From the NCBI GenBank assembly GCA_039025395.1, contig JBCCOK010000014.1:1-64000 (forward strand): 64,000 nt of DNA. The letters are read 5' to 3'. Below the pieces are notes generated by a model. It was not told the origin of the DNA. It searched no databases and saw only the letters and a program-made list of their open reading frames with translations. Of the stretch, positions 42,777 to 51,798 are shown piece by piece. How positions within the stretch are numbered: position 1 is the stretch's first letter; every line of letters begins with the position of its first letter. The position numbers and the translations under genes are program-made. The stretch comes from Hoeflea_A sp039025395. Lineage in GTDB: Bacteria; Pseudomonadota; Alphaproteobacteria; Rhizobiales; Rhizobiaceae.

Positions 42777-44126
42777 ATGCCAATTAACATCACAATGCCG
42801 GCGCTCTCCCCGACGATGGAGGAGGGAAACCTCGCAAAGTGGCTGGTAAAAGAAGGCGACAGCGTTTCGTCCGGGGATGTCATTGCCGAGATTGAAACCG
42901 ACAAGGCAACCATGGAAGTCGAAGCCGTAGACGAAGGGGTGGTTGCAAAGATCCTCGTGCCGGAGGGAACGGAAGGGGTCAAGGTCAACGCGCCAATAGC
43001 CATTTTGGCAGAAGACGGAGAAGACGTGTCAGCTGCAGCAAACGCCATACCTGACGCGGCAAGCGCGGCTCCTTCTCCGACCGCCGAAGAACCCCCGGCG
43101 CCGGCGGCCAAGGCGCCTGTGCCGAACGGATCGGATCCAGCACCGGCTGCAGCCGCAGCATCGCCTCCGGCGCCTGCCGCGCCGCAGTCGCAAGGCGGAC
43201 GCGTTTTTTCGTCGCCGCTCGCGCGCAGGCTGGCTGCAGAAGCCGGACTAGATATCGGCACCATCAGCGGATCCGGACCGCATGGCCGGGTGATCCGTCG
43301 TGACGTCGATGCCGCCATTGCGGCGGGCACAGGCAAGACAGCACCAGCGCCGGCACAAGCGCCCGCTGTCGCTCCGGCACCAACAGCTCCGACGGATGAA
43401 CAGATCCTCAAACTGTTCGAAGAAGGGTCCTATGAGCTGGTGCCGCATGACGGTATGCGCAAAACCATTGCAAAACGGCTGGTGGAATCGAAACAGACGG
43501 TGCCACATTTCTACCTGACGGTGGAATGCGAGCTGGATGCATTGCTCGCCCTGCGGAAGGAATTAAATGAGGCGGCACCAATACATGGCGATAAGCCGGC
43601 TTATAAGCTTTCGGTCAATGACCTCATCATCAAGGCCATGGCACTGGCGCTCAAGGACGTTCCGCAGGCCAACGCCTCCTGGACGGACGCCAATATGGTG
43701 ATTCACAAGCACGCCGACGTCGGCGTTGCGGTTTCCATCCCGGGCGGCCTGATTACGCCGATTGTCCGGCAAGCGGAATTGAAACCATTGTCGGTCATAT
43801 CGAATGAGATGAAAGATATGGCCAGCCGTGCCCGCGAACGCAAGTTGCAACCGCAGGAGTACCAGGGCGGCACGACTGCGGTTTCGAATCTCGGTATGTT
43901 CGGCATCAAGGAATTCGCTGCCGTCATCAATCCGCCGCATGCCACGATCCTGGCCGTCGGCGCGGGAGAACAAAGACCGGTCGTGAAAGACGGCGCCCTG
44001 GCCGTTGCGACCCTTATGAGCGTCACTCTTTCAACGGACCATCGCGCTGTCGATGGTGCCCTCGGCGCCGAACTGCTTGCAGCGTTCAAGGGATATATTG
44101 AAAATCCAATGCGCATGCTCGTCTAG
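42777..44126 (+). CDS. pdhC: Pyruvate dehydrogenase E2 component (dihydrolipoyl acetyltransferase)
   Basis: A 449-residue core subunit. One lipoyl domain (Lys43 in ETDKATMEVE), an Ala/Pro-rich linker, a peripheral-subunit-binding domain (SSPLARRLAAEAGLDI, then GPHGRVIRRDV, about residues 142-178) and the acetyltransferase domain ending in the catalytic LSTDHRAVDGALG (His422) follow in order. It transfers acetyl groups to CoA and binds E1 and E3. It is followed by an HdeD-like membrane protein gene instead of directly by lpdA. Confidence 0.98.
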   Translation: MPINITMPALSPTMEEGNLAKWLVKEGDSVSSGDVIAEIETDKATMEVEAVDEGVVAKILVPEGTEGVKVNAPIAILAEDGEDVSAAANAIPDAASAAPSPTAEEPPAPAAKAPVPNGSDPAPAAAAASPPAPAAPQSQGGRVFSSPLARRLAAEAGLDIGTISGSGPHGRVIRRDVDAAIAAGTGKTAPAPAQAPAVAPAPTAPTDEQILKLFEEGSYELVPHDGMRKTIAKRLVESKQTVPHFYLTVECELDALLALRKELNEAAPIHGDKPAYKLSVNDLIIKAMALALKDVPQANASWTDANMVIHKHADVGVAVSIPGGLITPIVRQAELKPLSVISNEMKDMASRARERKLQPQEYQGGTTAVSNLGMFGIKEFAAVINPPHATILAVGAGEQRPVVKDGALAVATLMSVTLSTDHRAVDGALGAELLAAFKGYIENPMRMLV

Positions 44127-44156
44127 AAACAGGCTCGTGAAACAGAGGAAGCGGCG

Positions 44157-44720
44157 ATGACAGAACAGTTTGACAAGAAGGAAATCGAGGAAGCGCTTGA
44201 GAAGCTCAAGGGTTCCTGGGGCTGGCTGATTGCGATCGGCATTGTCTCATTGATCGGCGGTTTCCTGTGTTTTGCCAATCCATTCGCAGCGACAATAACG
44301 GTCGATTACATTGCCGGCTTCATGTTTATGCTGATCGGAATCGCGCAGATCTTCCAAGGGTTTTCCCAACGCGGTTCAGACGGATTCCTGTGGACCATCG
44401 GGCTTGGTATTCTCGGATTGATTGTCGGCATTATGCTGGTTGGAAACCCGATGGCGGGTATCGTGTCGCTTACGGTGGTTGTGGGCGTGTTGCTTATTTT
44501 CCTCGGGGGCGCGAAGATTGCCTTTTCTTTCTCGATGCGGCCCGCATCGGGGTGGTTCTGGGTTCTGATATCGGGGATATTTTCGATCATTCTCGCCGTC
44601 CTGATCTTCTCCAACTTCGCCTGGGCCGCCGTTACGGTTCTCGGGATCTTCCTCGGGGTCGAGCTGATCTTCAACGGCGTGATGTTGCTGATGACGGGGT
44701 TTGCCCTTCGCAACAGCTGA
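44157..44720 (+). CDS. HdeD family (DUF308) membrane protein
   Basis: A 187-residue protein with a charged N-terminus (TEQFDKKEIEEALEKLKGSW) and about six hydrophobic helices in three repeated pairs, the layout of HdeD/DUF308 proteins linked to acid resistance in E. coli. Segments such as GIVSLIGGFLCFANPFAATI and IGLGILGLIVGIMLVGNPMA show the internal repeat. It sits between pdhC and lpdA, 30 bases after the former, with GAGGAAGCGGCG upstream. A link to pyruvate dehydrogenase is not known; it may use the operon for stress-coupled expression. Confidence 0.88.
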   Translation: MTEQFDKKEIEEALEKLKGSWGWLIAIGIVSLIGGFLCFANPFAATITVDYIAGFMFMLIGIAQIFQGFSQRGSDGFLWTIGLGILGLIVGIMLVGNPMAGIVSLTVVVGVLLIFLGGAKIAFSFSMRPASGWFWVLISGIFSIILAVLIFSNFAWAAVTVLGIFLGVELIFNGVMLLMTGFALRNS

Positions 44721-44818
44721 CGGGTGCATAAAGAGCCGGCAAACAGCGTACTGGCGGCTACCGGGAAAATCACCAAAGACTGCGGCGTCTGCAATGCCGC
44801 TTCATCAGGAGACAAAGC

Positions 44819-46282
44819 GTGTCCAATACCTACGATGTCATCATCATCGGTTCCGGCCCCGGCGGCTATGTTACAGCCGTGCGCGCTGCGCAGCTTGGAC
44901 TGAAAACCGCCATCGTCGAGCGCGAGCATCTTGGCGGCATTTGCCTCAACTGGGGTTGCATTCCAACCAAAGCGCTCTTGCGATCGGCTGAAATCCTTCA
45001 TTTTGCTGAACATGCCAAAGACTACGGCTTAAAGCTTGAGGGCAAGGTGACCGCGGACATGCATGCCGTCGTGCAGCGTTCGCGCGGCGTTTCCGGGCGC
45101 TTGAACGGCGGCGTCGGCTTCCTGATGAAGAAAAACAAGGTGGATGTGATTTGGGGTGAGGCGAAGCTTACAAAGGCGGCAAAGGGCAACATGCTGGCTG
45201 AAATCGTTGTTGGCAAGCCGACTAAAAAACCGATGGAACCGCAACATCCTGCACCTAAGAATACGCTTGGGGAGGGCACCTATTCAGCGCGGCATATCAT
45301 CGTCGCGACCGGTGCCCGTCCGCGTGTGATCCCGGGTATTGAACCGGATAGCAAGCTGATCTGGACCTATTTCGAGGCAATGGTGCCGGAACAGCAACCG
45401 AATTCGATCCTGGTGATGGGCTCCGGCGCAATCGGGATCGAGTTTGCGAGCTTTTACAATTCAATGGGCGTGGATGTCACGGTTGTCGAGATGCTGCCGA
45501 CAATCATGCCGGTGGAAGACGAAGAGATATCAGGCCTTGCCCGAAAGGCATTGGAGAAAGCAGGTATCAGGATCATTACCGACGCAAAGGTCTCGAAGGT
45601 CGAGAAAACAGCAAACACTGTCACGGCCCATGTCGAGACGAAAGACGGCAAGACGCAGGCAATCGCAGCAGATCGGCTGATTTCAGCAGTTGGTGTTCAA
45701 GGCAATATCGAAAATCTGGGTCTTGAGGACCTGGGTGTGGCAACGGACAGGGGCTGTATCGTCATCGATGGATACGGCAAGACGAATGTCGAGGGGATCT
45801 ACGCCATCGGCGATGTTGCAGGGCCACCCATGCTGGCGCACAAGGCCGAGCACGAAGGTGTCGTGTGTATCGAGAAGATCGCGGGCGTTCCGGGCGTTCA
45901 TCCGACCGACAAGAACAAGATACCGGGCTGTACCTATTGCGACCCGCAGGTCGCCAGCGTCGGACTTACAGAAGCCAAGGCCAAGGAAGCCGGCCATGAT
46001 ATCCGTGTCGGCCGCTTTCAGTTCAGCGCCAATGGAAAGGCGATTGCGCTCGGCGAAGACAAGGGGTTGGTCAAGACCATTTTCGACCAGAACACCGGTG
46101 AATTGCTGGGTGCGCACATGGTGGGAGCGGAGGTGACGGAATTGATACAGGGTTTCGTCGTGGCAATGAACCTGGAGACCACCGAGGAAGAACTCATGCA
46201 CACGGTTTTCCCGCATCCGACACTGTCTGAGATGATGAAGGAAAGCGTGCTTGACGCCTACGGCCGGGCATTGAATGCTTGA
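44819..46282 (+). CDS. lpdA: Dihydrolipoyl dehydrogenase (E3) of the pyruvate dehydrogenase cluster
   Basis: A 487-residue flavoprotein that reoxidises dihydrolipoyl groups with NAD. The FAD-binding IIIGSGPGGYVTAVRAAQLG, the redox-active disulfide Cys42/Cys47 (GGICLNWGCIPTKAL), the NAD-binding MGSGAIGIEFASFY and the C-terminal HPTLSE with catalytic His are present. Translation starts at GTG 44819, preceded by AGGAGACAAAGC. An insert of about 20 residues (KPTKKPMEPQHPAPKN) in the FAD domain is unusual compared with the second homologue, lpdV, in this window. Confidence 0.97.
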   Translation: MSNTYDVIIIGSGPGGYVTAVRAAQLGLKTAIVEREHLGGICLNWGCIPTKALLRSAEILHFAEHAKDYGLKLEGKVTADMHAVVQRSRGVSGRLNGGVGFLMKKNKVDVIWGEAKLTKAAKGNMLAEIVVGKPTKKPMEPQHPAPKNTLGEGTYSARHIIVATGARPRVIPGIEPDSKLIWTYFEAMVPEQQPNSILVMGSGAIGIEFASFYNSMGVDVTVVEMLPTIMPVEDEEISGLARKALEKAGIRIITDAKVSKVEKTANTVTAHVETKDGKTQAIAADRLISAVGVQGNIENLGLEDLGVATDRGCIVIDGYGKTNVEGIYAIGDVAGPPMLAHKAEHEGVVCIEKIAGVPGVHPTDKNKIPGCTYCDPQVASVGLTEAKAKEAGHDIRVGRFQFSANGKAIALGEDKGLVKTIFDQNTGELLGAHMVGAEVTELIQGFVVAMNLETTEEELMHTVFPHPTLSEMMKESVLDAYGRALNA

Positions 46283-46310
46283 CGGGTGATTCAAAACGGA
46301 GGGTGCGGAT

Positions 46311-46550
46311 ATGGGCTGGATACTGTTTCTGATAATCGGGCTGATTGCGGGTTTCATCGCCGAAAAAGTGATGAAGCGGAACCACGGGCTGATCAAGAAC
46401 CTTGTTGTAGGCGTGATCGGGGCCTATGTCGGAGGTTTCCTGGCGCAACAGGTCGGTATCGTCTATGGCGGGTTCGTCGGATCTTTGATTGTTGCCACAG
46501 TGGGCGCCATTATCGTGTTGTGGTTGTTTTCGCTGCTGGCGGGGCGCTGA
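46311..46550 (+). CDS. GlsB/YeaQ/YmgE-family small membrane protein
   Basis: A 79-residue protein with three hydrophobic helices and the glycine-rich pattern of the transglycosylase-associated (GlsB/YeaQ) family: LFLIIGLIAGFIAEKVMK, then VVGVIGAYVGGFLAQQV and LIVATVGAIIVLWLFSLLAG. Members are associated with envelope stress, but no activity is established. It has a good ribosome site (CGGAGGGTGCGGAT) and lies between lpdA and lipA with short gaps, so it is probably in the same transcript. Confidence 0.9.
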   Translation: MGWILFLIIGLIAGFIAEKVMKRNHGLIKNLVVGVIGAYVGGFLAQQVGIVYGGFVGSLIVATVGAIIVLWLFSLLAGR

Positions 46551-46576
46551 CCCCCCGATTGTAGAGGTTTTATCCC

Positions 46577-47545
46577 ATGGTCACAGTTGTTGATACGGTC
46601 TCTCAGGTGCAAAGGCGCGTCCGACATCCGGAAAAAGCCCACCGGCCGGACAACGAAGTTGCGCGCAAACCCGATTGGATTCGGGTAAAGGCGCCAACGT
46701 CCAAGGGCTATCTGGAAACCCGCGAGATCGTCAAATCCAACAATCTCGTAACCGTGTGCGAAGAAGCCGGTTGCCCGAACATAGGCAGTTGCTGGCAGCA
46801 GAAGCATGCAAGTTTCATGATCATGGGAGAGATATGCACACGCGCCTGCGCGTTCTGCAACGTATCAACCGGTCGTCCGACGGCGCTCGACCCGAACGAA
46901 CCGGAGAATGTCGCCAAAGCCGTGTCCCAGATGGGACTGAAACATGTCGTCATTACATCGGTCGATCGCGACGACCTCGATGATGGCGGTGCCCAGCATT
47001 TCATCGATACAATCCGCGCAATCCGCGAAGCTTCACCCACGACGACGATCGAAATACTGACGCCGGATTTTCTTCGCAAGGACGGTGCGCTTGAACGGAT
47101 TGTCAGCGCGAGGCCGGATGTGTTCAACCACAATCTGGAAACGGTCGCGTCGAAGTATCTGACAGTCCGCCCGGGGGCGCGGTATTTCCACTCGATCAGG
47201 CTTTTGCAGCGGGTGAAAGAACTCGATGCGAACATGTTTACAAAGTCCGGCATCATGGTTGGACTTGGCGAAACGCGGAACGAGGTTCTTCAATTGATGG
47301 ACGATTTGCGGGTCGCCGATGTCGATTTCCTGACGATCGGGCAGTATCTGCAGCCCACGAGGAAGCACCACAAGGTGGAGAAATTCGTCACGCCGGACGA
47401 GTTCAAATCCTATGAGACGATTGCCTACACAAAGGGTTTTCTCATGGTGTCGGCAAGTCCGCTGACTCGATCTTCCCATCATGCCGGCGATGATTTTGCC
47501 AAATTACAGGCAGCGCGCGCAGCACGATCGGGTAAACCCATGTGA
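46577..47545 (+). CDS. lipA: Lipoyl synthase LipA
   Basis: A 322-residue radical-SAM enzyme that inserts sulfur atoms into octanoyl groups on E2 and H proteins. The auxiliary cluster is bound by Cys61, Cys66 and Cys72 (CEEAGCPNIGSC) plus the Ser in SPLTRSSHHAG near the C-terminus; the SAM cluster by Cys87, Cys91 and Cys94 (CTRACAFC). Its position next to lpdA and the lipoyl-bearing pdhB, pdhC and bkdB genes makes this a lipoate-centred gene block. lipB is not in the window. Confidence 0.98.
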   Translation: MVTVVDTVSQVQRRVRHPEKAHRPDNEVARKPDWIRVKAPTSKGYLETREIVKSNNLVTVCEEAGCPNIGSCWQQKHASFMIMGEICTRACAFCNVSTGRPTALDPNEPENVAKAVSQMGLKHVVITSVDRDDLDDGGAQHFIDTIRAIREASPTTTIEILTPDFLRKDGALERIVSARPDVFNHNLETVASKYLTVRPGARYFHSIRLLQRVKELDANMFTKSGIMVGLGETRNEVLQLMDDLRVADVDFLTIGQYLQPTRKHHKVEKFVTPDEFKSYETIAYTKGFLMVSASPLTRSSHHAGDDFAKLQAARAARSGKPM

Positions 47546-47564
47546 TGCGCCTCATCCCGCTCTA

Positions 47565-48017
47565 ATGCCCAAATTCGATACCACGAGACATGTAAACCAC
47601 TCGGCCGAGCACATGTTCGAACTGGTGGCCGATGTTGAAAAATATCCTGAATTCTTACCGCTGTGCGATGCCCTGAAAGTGCGGTCACGGAAAGAGCGTG
47701 GCACGCGCACACTTCTCGTTGCGGACATGACTGTCGGTTACAAGGCCATCCGGGAAACCTTTACCAGCCAGGTTCTTTTGAGCCCGGAAGACGTGGTTAT
47801 CGATGTCAAGTATCTTGATGGTCCGTTTCGCTATTTGAACAATCGATGGGGTTTCGAGCCGGTTGACGCCGGCGGCTGCAACGTCCTGTTCCATATCGAT
47901 TACGAATTCAAAAGCCGGATGCTGGGCGCTCTGATGGGCACCATGTTCGACCGTGCGTTCAGGACTTTCGCAGAGGCATTTGAACGACGGGCCGACTCGA
48001 TTTATCGCCAAACGTAG
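47565..48017 (+). CDS. RatA/COQ10-like START-domain protein
   Basis: A 150-residue SRPBCC-fold protein (HSAEHMFELVADVEKYPEFL, LDGPFRYLNNRWGFEP, then MFDRAFRTFAEAFERRA). It matches the COQ10/RatA family, which in eukaryotes and proteobacteria aids ubiquinone function by binding the quinone; the E. coli name RatA reflects a proposed ribosome-association toxin role. The conserved lipA-coq10 neighbourhood supports the quinone role. ATG 47565 is chosen over 47481, which would overlap lipA. The ribosome site is weak (CTCTA). Confidence 0.88.
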   Translation: MPKFDTTRHVNHSAEHMFELVADVEKYPEFLPLCDALKVRSRKERGTRTLLVADMTVGYKAIRETFTSQVLLSPEDVVIDVKYLDGPFRYLNNRWGFEPVDAGGCNVLFHIDYEFKSRMLGALMGTMFDRAFRTFAEAFERRADSIYRQT

Positions 48018-48081
48018 CGAAAATTGTCCGCCGCGAGGTCTAGTTTGATGGATCCACAGCAATAATCGTACAATTTACACC

Positions 48082-48096
48082 TCGTTTGCGAAACGA
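48082..48096. promoter_or_regulatory. TCGTTT-GCG-AAACGA dyad upstream of the bkd operon
   Basis: A perfect 6-bp inverted repeat with a 3-base centre lies in the 233-base gap between the RatA-like gene and bkdA1. It could be a regulator site for the bkd operon. No bkdR/Lrp-type regulator gene is adjacent, so the factor is unknown. Confidence 0.35.
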
Positions 48097-48250
48097 TTGC
48101 CAATCCCATCCAAGGGCAACGCCATATACAATCCAATTGCAAAGGCACTATTGTCGGGAAGGCTGATCCGGCGCAATTTATAGGTCAGCATTGTTGTCGT
48201 AATTGCCGGTCGCGGAGCACCAGTTTCGCCGACCAGAAAGCGAAACACCC

Positions 48251-49477
48251 ATGAATGACTACGCCCCGCTTTCCTTCAGAGTGCCCGAACCGCCTTTTCG
48301 GCCCGGTGACGCGCCAGACTTTTCAGATTTTGAAGTTCTCAAGGCAGGCACCGTCAGAAAGCCTCCGATCGACGCCGATCCACATGACATCAAGGATTTG
48401 GCAACGACCATGATCCGTGTTCTCAACCGCGACGCCGAAGCGGTCGGTCCATGGGCAGAAGAGATCGACAAGGATCTTGTTCTGCATGGATTGCGGTCGA
48501 TGATGCGCACGCGCGCTTTTGATGAACGGATGATGACGCTTCAGCGTCAGGGGAAAACATCATTCTACATGAAATGCACTGGCGAAGAGGCGATCGCTGT
48601 TGCACACCAGCTCTCGCTTGCGCCGGGTGATATGAATTTTCCGACCTACCGCCAGCAGGGCTTACTTCTTTCACAGGATTATCCCTTGGTCGACATGATT
48701 TGCCAGATTCTGTCGAATTCGCGTGATCCCCTTCGAGGTCGCCAACTCCCTGTTCTTTATTCGTCAAAGAAGCACGGCTTTTTCACCATATCGGGCAATC
48801 TCGGAACCCAGTACATCCATGCGGTCGGATGGGCTATGGCTTCTGCAATCAAGGGTGACACGAAGATCGCATCGGCATGGATTGGCGACGGATCAACGGC
48901 CGAGAGCGACTTTCATGCAGCACTCGTGAACGCCTCTGTCTACCAGCCGCCCGTGGTACTCAATATTGTCAACAATCAATGGGCCATATCGTCCTTTCAA
49001 GGCATAGCGGGCGGCGACCGTGCCACGTTTGCGGAGAGGGCACTCGGATACGGGATTCCTTCGCTGCGGGCCGACGGCAATGATTTCATGGCTGTTCACG
49101 CCGTATCGAAGTGGGCGATTGAACGGGCGAGGCGCAACCTTGGTCCAACCCTGATTGAATGGGTTACCTACCGGGTTGCTCCACACTCGACATCGGACGA
49201 TCCGAGCCGCTACAGGCCGCGCGAGGAATCGGAAGCCTGGCCGCTTGGCGACCCGATCCTGCGGTTCAAAAACTATCTCATAAAGTCCGGTTTGTGGTCG
49301 GAGGAAAGACATCTCCAGGCCGAGGCCGAGTTCGACGAGGAAATGCGGGTTTCCGCGAAAGAAGCAGAATCCTACGGGGTGATGGGTGGCGGCTCCAGCG
49401 CCCGCGATATCTTTGAAGACGTGTACAAGGAAATGCCGCCGCATCTGCTCGCCCAACGTCAGAAGATGGGGGTGTAA
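48251..49477 (+). CDS. bkdA1: Branched-chain 2-oxoacid dehydrogenase E1 component, alpha subunit
   Basis: A 408-residue subunit with the TPP motif ASAWIGDGSTAESDFHAAL and VNNQWAISSFQG, and the segment WVTYRVAPHSTSDDPSRYRP typical of branched-chain E1-alpha. The complex converts 2-oxo acids of valine, leucine and isoleucine to acyl-CoAs. ATG 48251 is used because the frame upstream to 48203 is not conserved in style. It is the first gene of bkdA1-bkdA2-bkdB-lpdV; bkdA2 starts 3 bases after its stop. Confidence 0.97.
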   Translation: MNDYAPLSFRVPEPPFRPGDAPDFSDFEVLKAGTVRKPPIDADPHDIKDLATTMIRVLNRDAEAVGPWAEEIDKDLVLHGLRSMMRTRAFDERMMTLQRQGKTSFYMKCTGEEAIAVAHQLSLAPGDMNFPTYRQQGLLLSQDYPLVDMICQILSNSRDPLRGRQLPVLYSSKKHGFFTISGNLGTQYIHAVGWAMASAIKGDTKIASAWIGDGSTAESDFHAALVNASVYQPPVVLNIVNNQWAISSFQGIAGGDRATFAERALGYGIPSLRADGNDFMAVHAVSKWAIERARRNLGPTLIEWVTYRVAPHSTSDDPSRYRPREESEAWPLGDPILRFKNYLIKSGLWSEERHLQAEAEFDEEMRVSAKEAESYGVMGGGSSARDIFEDVYKEMPPHLLAQRQKMGV

Positions 49478-49480
49478 ACC

Positions 49481-50497
49481 GTGGTTCAAATGACCATGAT
49501 AGAAGCCATCCGCAGCGCCATGGACGTGATGATGGACCGCGATGAGGACGTTGTCGTGTTCGGAGAGGATGTGGGCTACTTTGGCGGCGTCTTTCGCTGC
49601 ACCGCAGGTTTGCAGAAGAAGTACGGGTCGTCGCGGGTTTTCGACAGTCCGATCAACGAGAGCGGCATCGTCGGCGCCGGCATCGGCATGGCCGTTTACG
49701 GCTTGAGGCCGTGTATCGAAGTACAGTTCGCCGACTATATATATCCGGCTTACGATCAGATCGTTTCCGAAGCGGCCCGGATCCGCTACCGTTCGGCCGG
49801 CGATTTTACTGTGCCGATCACCATCCGCAGCCCGGTAGGCGGCGGTATTTTCGGCGGTCAGACCCACAGCCAGAGTCCGGAGGCGCTGTTTACCCATGTG
49901 TCCGGCCTGAAGACAATCATGCCGTCGACGCCATACGACGCCAAGGGTCTCTTGATTGCAGCTATTGAGGATGATGACCCGATCATCTTTCTGGAGCCGA
50001 AGCGGCTCTACAACGGGCCCTTTGACGGCCATCATGACCGGCCGGCTCAAAACTGGACAACCCACCCGTCAGGCAACGTACCTGAAGACTACTACGCATT
50101 GCCTATCGGCGAGGCTGCGATCCGACGTGAGGGCAGGGACGTGAGTATCGTCACCTATGGGACAATGTGTTTTGTTGCCGAAACGGCCGTACAGGAAACC
50201 GGCATCGATGCGGAGATTATCGATTTGCGCACACTGATGCCTTTGGATATCGGGACGATTGCGGCCTCGGTCCGAAAAACGGGTCGGTGTATGGTTTTGC
50301 ATGAAGCGACGCTGACTTCGGGCTTTGGCGCGGAGCTTTCAGCACAGATCCAGGAGCATTGCTTTTACAGCCTGGAGGCGCCGATCGAACGGGTAACCGG
50401 CTGGGACACACCTTATCCGCATGCGCAGGAATGGCAGTATTTCCCGGGCCCGGCGCGCGTGGGCCGGGCATTGAAGGACCTTCTGGAGGCCGCTTGA
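49481..50497 (+). CDS. bkdA2: Branched-chain 2-oxoacid dehydrogenase E1 component, beta subunit
   Basis: A 338-residue transketolase-like subunit (MTMIEAIRSAMDVMMDRDED, GEDVGYFGGVFRCTAGLQ, EVQFADYIYPAYDQ). It pairs with BkdA1 in the thiamine-dependent E1 heterotetramer. Unlike PdhB it has no lipoyl domain. The start is GTG 49481, with an in-frame ATG three codons on. Its TGA overlaps the bkdB ATG by one base (TGATG). Confidence 0.97.
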   Translation: MVQMTMIEAIRSAMDVMMDRDEDVVVFGEDVGYFGGVFRCTAGLQKKYGSSRVFDSPINESGIVGAGIGMAVYGLRPCIEVQFADYIYPAYDQIVSEAARIRYRSAGDFTVPITIRSPVGGGIFGGQTHSQSPEALFTHVSGLKTIMPSTPYDAKGLLIAAIEDDDPIIFLEPKRLYNGPFDGHHDRPAQNWTTHPSGNVPEDYYALPIGEAAIRREGRDVSIVTYGTMCFVAETAVQETGIDAEIIDLRTLMPLDIGTIAASVRKTGRCMVLHEATLTSGFGAELSAQIQEHCFYSLEAPIERVTGWDTPYPHAQEWQYFPGPARVGRALKDLLEAA

Positions 50498-51798
50498 TGG
50501 GCGTTCACACAATCAAGATGCCGGATGTCGGCGAGGGCATAACGGAAGCCGAGATTGTCGAGTGGAATGTCAGCGTGGGCGATCTGGTGCGCGAGGACGA
50601 TGTGCTTGCCGCAGTGATGACCGACAAGGCAACGGTGGAGATACCGTCGCCTGTTGACGGAAAGATCGTTTCACTTGACGGAGAGATCGGCGCTATGACC
50701 GCCGTGGGCTCGACAATCGTGACCATTGAAGTGGATGGAGCGGGGCAGGCAGACGCAACCGCAAAGCCGCTGGAGGCCAAGGCTGAGGAATCCAAGGAAT
50801 CGGAAGCAGATCCCAGAGTGCCGCATCCAACCGAGGCGCCTCAGCCGGTGCCTGACACGCCAGAACCGACCGCCGCACAGGGCAGGTCGCGGTCCGTGCG
50901 GCACACAAGTGCTCCTCCAAGGCCCGAAGGAGAAAGGCCTCTTGCCTCGCCAAGCATTCGAAAACGCGCCCGAGAGGCAGGTATCGAGCTTGTCTATGTC
51001 CGCGGATCCGGCCCGGCCGGGCGGATCCAGCACGAAGATCTCGATAGCTATATTGCGGGCAAGTCAGAACCGGTTTCCACTTCCTATCAGCCGAACAATA
51101 CGATTTCGGAAACAAAGGTCATTGGGCTTCGCCGCAAGATTGCCGAACGCATGCAGGATGCAAAGAGCCGAATTCCGCACATTACTTATGTGGAAGAGGT
51201 CGACATGACCGAGCTTGAGGAATTGCGCGCGCATCTCAACACCAAGCGCGATGAAAATCAGCCGAAGCTTACGCTCTTGCCATTTGTCATGCGGGCCATG
51301 GTCAAGGCGCTCCGGTCGCATCCGAAATTGAGCGCGCATTTCGAAGATGATACCGGCACCATACACCAATTCGGAGCTGCACATATCGGTATGGCAGTTC
51401 AGACATCCAACGGTCTCATGGTCGCGGTTGTTCGCAACGCCGAGGCGCGGGACGTCTGGGATCTGGCCGCGGAGGCGCAAAGGCTGGCGGAGGCGGCGCG
51501 GGACGGAACGATCACGCGGGAAGAACTCACCGGATCGACCATCACTTTGACCAGCCTGGGGAGCATGGGCGGCATCGTCTCAACACCGGTTATCAACAGT
51601 CCCGAAGTGGCGATTGTCGGTGTCAACAAGATTGCCATGCGGCCGGTTTACCAAGACGGGGCATTCATACCGCGCAAGATGATGAACCTTTCGTCATCAT
51701 TCGATCATCGCATCATCGATGGCTGGGATGCTGCCGCTTTCATCCAAGACATCCGTGGCCTGCTTGAGACACCGGCAACACTCTTTATGGAGCCGTAG
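50497..51798 (+). CDS. bkdB: Branched-chain 2-oxoacid dehydrogenase E2 component (acyltransferase)
   Basis: A 433-residue E2. A single lipoyl domain (Lys44 in MTDKATVEIPSP), a linker with Pro/Glu, the E1/E3-binding domain (LASPSIRKRAREAGIEL, then GPAGRIQHEDLDSYI) and the catalytic domain ending SSSFDHRIIDGWDAA, with the active-site His at about residue 403, follow in order. It transfers isobutyryl and related acyl groups to CoA. It starts inside the stop codon of bkdA2 and lpdV follows with no gap. Confidence 0.97.
   Translation: MGVHTIKMPDVGEGITEAEIVEWNVSVGDLVREDDVLAAVMTDKATVEIPSPVDGKIVSLDGEIGAMTAVGSTIVTIEVDGAGQADATAKPLEAKAEESKESEADPRVPHPTEAPQPVPDTPEPTAAQGRSRSVRHTSAPPRPEGERPLASPSIRKRAREAGIELVYVRGSGPAGRIQHEDLDSYIAGKSEPVSTSYQPNNTISETKVIGLRRKIAERMQDAKSRIPHITYVEEVDMTELEELRAHLNTKRDENQPKLTLLPFVMRAMVKALRSHPKLSAHFEDDTGTIHQFGAAHIGMAVQTSNGLMVAVVRNAEARDVWDLAAEAQRLAEAARDGTITREELTGSTITLTSLGSMGGIVSTPVINSPEVAIVGVNKIAMRPVYQDGAFIPRKMMNLSSSFDHRIIDGWDAAAFIQDIRGLLETPATLFMEP

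Noticed and set aside
47565..48017. RatA-like gene as half of a toxin-antitoxin system
   Set aside because: No RatB/antitoxin gene is adjacent, and the conserved lipA-coq10 neighbourhood fits a ubiquinone-binding role better.
48893..50065. A 390-codon open frame on the minus strand
   Set aside because: It is the complement of bkdA1 and bkdA2, both of which have complete catalytic motifs and overlapping starts.
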